Shown piece by piece: positions 51,790 to 56,037 of a stretch of 56,037 bases of DNA. The stretch is from positions 1 to 56,037 of the forward strand of contig NZ_JOIX01000046.1 of NCBI RefSeq assembly GCF_000720175.1, given 5' to 3'. The translations under genes and the position numbers were made by a program. This DNA comes from Streptomyces sp. NRRL S-337 (lineage in GTDB: Bacteria; Actinomycetota; Actinomycetes; Streptomycetales; Streptomycetaceae). Positions within the stretch are counted from its first letter, which is position 1; each line of letters begins with the position of its first letter. The notes below the pieces were generated by a model. The model saw only the letters and a program-made list of their open reading frames with translations. It was not told the DNA's origin and made no database searches.

Positions 51790-53132
51790 TGGTCGCCCTC
51801 CGTGCGACCGAGGATCTCAACACGCTGGGCGAAGCTTGAGGCAGCGGCGGCTCGTGGGCCGGCGGTCGCCCTCCGGGGCGACCGAAGAATCGCAACATGA
51901 ACGACGAACTGCGTGTCCTGACCCAGTTCCCCCTGGCGGTTGCCCTTCGGGGCACCGAGGATCGCAACGGGTTCTTGCACGGCCCGTCAACCCGGATGTA
52001 CGGGTATGGCGGTCGCCTTCCGGCGCGACCGAGGATCGCAACACCGCCAACGGCGCGGCTAACCTCATCAAGGTGAGCTGGCGGTTGCCCTCCGGGGCGA
52101 CCGAGGATCGCAACCACGAAGTCAACCTGCTGTTCGGGGACCTAATGTGAGTCTGCCGGTCACCCCCAAGGGGTGACCGGCTATCGCAAGCGTTACCAGC
52201 CGATCACCCCGTCCACGGCCGCGCAGTTGGCGGTCGCCCTCCGGGGCGACGGAGGATCGCAACCACGGCAGGCCCTGGCGTACTGCACAGAGGCCAGCAG
52301 TGGCGGTCCGTCTCAGGGCAACCGAGGATCACAACGTCTCAAAGTCCCACGCTCACGTCTGCATCTCGGACCTGGCGGTCGCCTCCCGGGACGACGGAGA
52401 ATCGCAACATGGTGATCAGCGGGCGACCCTCCTCCACGGCGGGCGCTGGCGGTCGCCGTCCGGGGCAACCGAGGATCGCAACTGGGAAACGTCAAACGCC
52501 CCGCAGGACCTGCGGGCCCTGGCGGTCGTTTTTCGGAGGACCGAGGATCGCAACATCGCATAGTAGATGTCGATCATGTCGCCGGACGCGGCTGGCGGTC
52601 GCCCTCTGAGGCGACCGAGGATCGCAATGGCTACGGCCTGTGGCTACTCATCCTGACCGGAGTCGGTCGGCTGGCGGTCGACCTCCAAGCGACCAGAATC
52701 GCAACCACCCTGAGATCATGGGGGATGAATTCCTGGATTCACTGGCGGTCACCCTCTGGGGCAACCGAGGATCGCAACCAAATTCAACGCTGGATCGTAA
52801 TTCCGCAAGGTCAGACTGGCGGTCGCCCCTTGGGGCGGCCGAGGATCGCAATCCCAAGGGTGGCGGCGGCAAGGTCATCCCCGTCACGTCTGGCGGCCGC
52901 CTTCTGCGGCGACCGAGAATCGAAACAACCAGCACAAGGACTACGCGCAACGGAATCGCCGGCGGTCGCCCTCCGGGGCGACCCGGATTCGCAACGGCGG
53001 CATAGTTGCCTCCTGGGGCAACGAAGGCACGCGGGGCCATCCCTACGATGGCCGAGGATCGCAACCCCGCAGTGCTCATGCCAGCGAAGGTCGTGCACGG
53101 CTGTGGCGGTCGTCCTCTGGGACAACTCGCAA
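51790..53132 (+). CRISPR. CRISPR array 2 (about 19 diverged repeats)
   Basis: Repeats made of a GGTCGCCC-TCCG-GGGCGACC hairpin followed by GAGGATCGCAAC recur with ends near 51821, 51896, 51968, 52042, 52114, 52190, 52263, 52335, 52408, 52482, 52554, 52628, 52704, 52778, 52852, 52926 and 52995. Spacing is 69-76 bp. The unit ending at 53064 is distorted by extra bases and the last (53104-53132) is truncated. Orientation is opposite to array 1, away from cas3. Repeat divergence is high even next to cas3. Confidence 0.94.
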
Positions 53133-53397
53133 GAGCATCGAGTCCACTGGGGTCGATGCGGCCCGCGGGGTGATGTTCTCCGGCGCAATTGGTCCGCTAC
53201 TGGTCCGTGTGGAACTCCACCGGATGTCAGAGAGGACGAGAACCCAACACGTTACATTGGGTAGCTATCGCGCCGGGTTGCTGGAGCGCAACGATGCCTC
53301 CAGGTAACCGATTTCAGGCTCTAGAAGAACCCAAGTTTCTTCGGACTGTATGCAACAAGAACGTTCTTCGTCTGGGTCACGTCCGCTGGAGTGGTGT

Positions 53398-54718
53398 ATC
53401 GACGGCCACTCGGTGATCTCGTTTTGCGGCTATGCGGTGAGTTCGGTGGGCAGGTCGGTCTCGTTGGTTTCTGACTCGATCGGGTGGAGGCGGGCCTTGG
53501 TGAGCAGGTCGAGTCCCATGTAGCGGCGTGCTTCGGTCCACTCGTCGTTCTGTTCGGCCAGCACGGCGCCGACCAGGCGGATGACGGCGGTGCGGTCGGG
53601 GAAGATGCCGACGACGTCGGTGCGGCGGCGGATCTCCTTGTTCAGCCGTTCCAGGGGGTTGTTCGACCAGATCTGCCGCCAGATCTCGCGCGGGAAGGCG
53701 GTGAAGGCCAGGAGGTCGTGCTGGGCGGCGTCCAAGTGGGCTGCGGCCTTGGGGAACTTTGCCTCCAGAGCGTGTAGGACGTGCTGCATCTGAGCCTTCA
53801 CGGCGTCGGTGTCGGGTTGCTCGAAGACGGTCCGCAGCAGCGTGGCCACCCAGGGCTGGGCCGATTTCGGCACCTGGCTGAGCAGGTTGCGGGCGTAATG
53901 CGTGCGGCACCGCTGCCAGCTCGCGCCGGGCAGGACCGCGCCGATGGCGTCGACCAGGCCGGCGTGGGCGTCCGAGATGACCAGCTGGAGGCCGGACAGG
54001 CCGCGGGCGATCAGCGAGCGCAGGAAGGCCAGCCAGCGCCGTCCTCGGCGGTGGCGACGTCGATGCCGAGGATCTCGCGGTGCCCGTCGGCGTTGACGCC
54101 GACCGCGATCAGCGCGTGGACGTTGATGATCCGGCCGCCCTCGCGGACCTTTTGAGTCAGCGCATCGACCCAGACGAACGCGTAGGGGCCCTGGTCCAGG
54201 GGTCGGTTACGGAAGGCGGCGACCTGCTCGTCGAGGTGCCGGCCATCGCCGAGACCTGTGACTTGGACAGCGGGGTGACGCCGAGCGACTCGGCGAGCTT
54301 CTCGACACGGCGGGTGGACACACCCAGCAGGTAGGCGGTGGCGACCACCGAAATGAGGGCCTGTTCGGCCCGGCGACGCCGTTCGAGAAGCCAGTGCGGG
54401 AAGTAACTCCCGCTCCTGAGCTTGGGGATGGCGAGTTCGACGGTGCCGGCCCTCGTGTCCCACTCACGCGGGCGATATCCGTTGCGGTGGTTGACTCTCT
54501 CGTCGCTGACCTGCCCGTATTCGGCGTAGCAGAGTGCGTCCGCCTCCGCGGACATGAGTGCGTCGGCGAACGTCTTGACCATCGCGCGCAGCAGATCGGG
54601 ACTCGCCGCAGCGAGGTTGTCCTCGGCGAGGACGTGCAGGGGCACACTGTCAGGTACGGTCATCGTGCTGATCTCCTTCGGGCTTCGACACCTCGAAGAT
54701 CAGCCGGTGGCCGTTCAT
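53398..54718 (-). mobile_element. IS256-family insertion sequence (about 1.32 kb)
   Basis: Imperfect terminal inverted repeats bound it: the left end, read inward on the minus strand, is AGATCACCGAGTGGCCGT and the right end is AGATCAGCCGGTGGCCGT (53398-53419 and 54697-54718). Length fits IS256. No matching target duplication was seen outside the ends, so it may be old or rearranged. The transposase inside is broken. Confidence 0.75.
53430..54663 (-). pseudogene. IS256-family transposase with two frameshifts
   Basis: The N-terminal frame (54663 to about 54240) begins TVPDSVPLHVLAEDNLAAAS and reaches SKSQVSAMA. A second frame continues HLDEQVAAFRNRPLDQGPYA and FVWVDALTQKVREGGRIINV to about 54030. 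A third frame carries the C-terminal part (KSAQPWVATLLRTVFEQPDT, WSNNPLERLNKEIRRRTDVV) to 53430. The two shifts lie near 54240 and 54030. Without them it would be a normal ~410-aa Mutator-type transposase, so it is inactive unless frameshifting occurs. Confidence 0.85.
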
Positions 54719-54794
54719 CTATGCGGGCATCATCCCGACGCCGGAGCAAACCCCCGGATCAGGTCGAACCCGTACACCACTTCCCTGGACGCAA

Positions 54795-54900
54795 TCTTCG
54801 TCTGCTGGTGGTACACGGCTTGCATGGCGCTGACCAGCGCGAATGTGACGGCCGATGTGGATCTGGCGGTCTCTGGCCCGCATATGGTCCGGATCTTGGT
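54795..54900 (+). repeat. 106-bp dispersed direct repeat, right copy
   Basis: Partner of 42263-42368, same orientation and length, with identical 16-bp and 28-bp ends. It lies 76 bp beyond the IS256 element. One frame on each strand is open through both copies, but amino-acid similarity is no better than the nucleotide similarity, so coding is unproven. Confidence 0.75.
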
Positions 54901-55236
54901 TGTGGGTTGAGCGAGACCTCGACTGGGTTGGGTAGGGCCAACGGCACTGTTCGCAGTCGCAGAGTCTGGAGGGTTTGGCGAGGCGGTTTCTGATGGGCCG
55001 GCTCCTATTTGTCTGCGCCCGCAACGCCCATACCGTGGCTGTTGACACCCGGCGAGGGGAGCTGCGAGCGCTGTCTTGAATCCGCGTCGATCGTTTCGGA
55101 CACGATGCGTCGGTGGATGCGTTGCCGGAATCAGGGAGACATGAGTAGCGTGTGCAGGCTTGTGCCGTCTTGGTCTGTGGTGATGTGAGGGGACCCTTGC
55201 CCGATTCCGTCGCTTTGAGGTCTGCCGGGAGTGGGC
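54901..55236. other. 336-bp intergenic stretch
   Basis: No gene or repeat recognised. It probably contains the promoter of the truncated nuclease-like gene at 55237. Confidence 0.5.
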
Positions 55237-55942
55237 ATGCCTGACACCGATCTTCTGCGTGCGAGCCGTGACGGCGATCAGTTCCACTATCACTGGGCGG
55301 CTCGGCAGGCGCTGAAGCTGTTGCTCCCTGGTGCAGATTTGACTGCGATCGCCATCGAGGGCGTGTCGCAGGATGACACGGCGGGGCGCGACGGTGAAGA
55401 CGTCATTGACATCGCCGAGTACTACGGCGCGACCGGACTTCGCGAAGCGAACCGCGTGGTGTATCGCCAGCTGAAGCATTCGACTGCGCGGGCCACCGAG
55501 GAGTGGACCGTGTCGGGACTTGGCGGCACCGTCAGCGGGTTTGCAGAGAAGTACCGACGAATCAAGCTGGAGTCGCCGGGACTTGAGCGGAAGGTCATCT
55601 TCGAGTTCCTATCCAACCGGCCGGTCCGCGACTCCGTTCTGCGTGCGATCAGGGTTCTGGCAGTGGGCGGTGAGCTCGGCGACTACGCTCACGAGGTCAA
55701 ATTTCTCAAACAATATGCGGGGTTCTCGGACGACGCAGACGGCGAAGCCGGTTTCTTCAATCAGCTGCAAGTGGATCCCACAGCGCCGGGCTTGCTGCGA
55801 CTCGAAGGGCTGTTCCGGCTGGATCTAGCCGGATTTCTGCCCGGCGCTCCCGATGTGCAGCCCCTTCTGCTGAAAGAGATGATCGCGCGACGCGCGACCT
55901 CGCTGGAGACGAATCACGTCGTCGACCGCTCCACTGTGCTTA
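55237..55942 (+). pseudogene. truncated defence-type nuclease domain protein (Cap4/DUF4297-like, tentative)
   Basis: From ATG 55237 (GGGAG five bases upstream) ~235 codons remain before an IS5 element cuts the gene. Residues ~13-30 (DQFHYHWAARQALKLLL), acidic residues Glu41 and Asp58, and the QLK of RQLKHS (78-80) fit a PD-(D/E)XK-like nuclease. Such domains stand at the N-terminus of Cap4/DUF4297 proteins and larger STAND-type defence ATPases. The remainder, often an NTPase or sensor domain, is missing. The family call rests on motif shape only. Confidence 0.5.
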
Positions 55943-56037
55943 GAGGTTGTTTCAGTTGGTGAGTCGGCGGTAGCTGATGAGGGCTGCGGCGATGCCGACG
56001 AAGGCCAGGAAGTGCTCGGCCTTTCGCTCATAACGGC
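55943..56037 (-). mobile_element. IS5-family element, 3' end with transposase C-terminus
   Basis: Reading leftwards from the window edge the frame ends RYERKAEHFLAFVGIAAALI then SYRRLTN and a stop at 55952. This is the C-terminus of Streptomyces IS5-family transposases. The outer ~9 bases (AGAGGTTGT region) are probably part of the terminal repeat. It interrupts the nuclease-like gene. It has the same orientation as the fragment at 1-58. Confidence 0.8.

Noticed and set aside
53398..54718. Active IS256 element
   Set aside because: The transposase needs two frameshifts to be read through and no target duplication is visible.

Overview
The window is high-GC actinomycete chromosome, almost certainly Streptomyces or a close relative. 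The signs are strong G/C preference at third codon positions, GTG starts, purine-rich ribosome sites, MacB/FtsX transporters beside OmpR-type two-component genes, and many Streptomyces-type IS5 and IS256 transposases. Both edges cut through same-orientation IS5-family transposases: an N-terminus at 1-58 and a C-terminus at 55952-56037. The window therefore looks like a segment, or an assembly contig, bounded by copies of one IS family.

Left part (0-10 kb) is metabolic. It holds an HSL-type esterase, a divergent DUF1772/PhyH pair, a TrmH-type RNA methyltransferase, a VOC protein and a SHOCT-like protein. An overlapping amino-acid oxidase and 2-oxoacid decarboxylase pair could turn an amino acid into an aldehyde.

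10-15.7 kb is a reactive-sulfur module. It contains a CstR-like persulfide sensor, a rhodanese-DUF2892 protein, a CstB-like persulfide dioxygenase/rhodanese, a rhodanese and a TauE exporter. GGGGTA-type palindromes lie between the divergent units. An ArsB/NhaD-type permease and a UspA protein follow.

15.7-31 kb holds an SDR, a two-component system next to an FtsX/ATPase exporter, two GNATs, an arsenic operon (arsM divergent from arsR-aquaporin-arsC), a TetR/darcynin pair, two phage-type small genes (DUF1360, DUF7196-like) and decayed fragments (SRPBCC, ASCH/EVE-like, IS5). 31-41 kb holds an acyltransferase, a Ser/Thr kinase with a beta-propeller, a styrene-monooxygenase-like pair (StyA1 plus a StyA2-flavin reductase fusion) divergent from an AraC regulator, and an acyl-CoA-dehydrogenase-fold oxygenase.

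41-56 kb is accessory DNA. After gene fragments comes a type I-C CRISPR-Cas locus with an unusual, nearly mirror-image layout. cas5-cas8c-cas7 run left and end directly in a long array of about 35 repeats. cas3 runs right and is followed by a second array of about 19 repeats in the opposite orientation. No cas4, cas1 or cas2 is present, and the repeats in both arrays are heavily diverged, so the system looks able to interfere but not to acquire spacers. A lone repeat-like element sits in the divergent cas5/cas3 promoter region. The locus lies between two copies of a 106-bp direct repeat and two decayed IS256 transposases. A candidate defence nuclease gene at the right edge is cut by an IS5 element.
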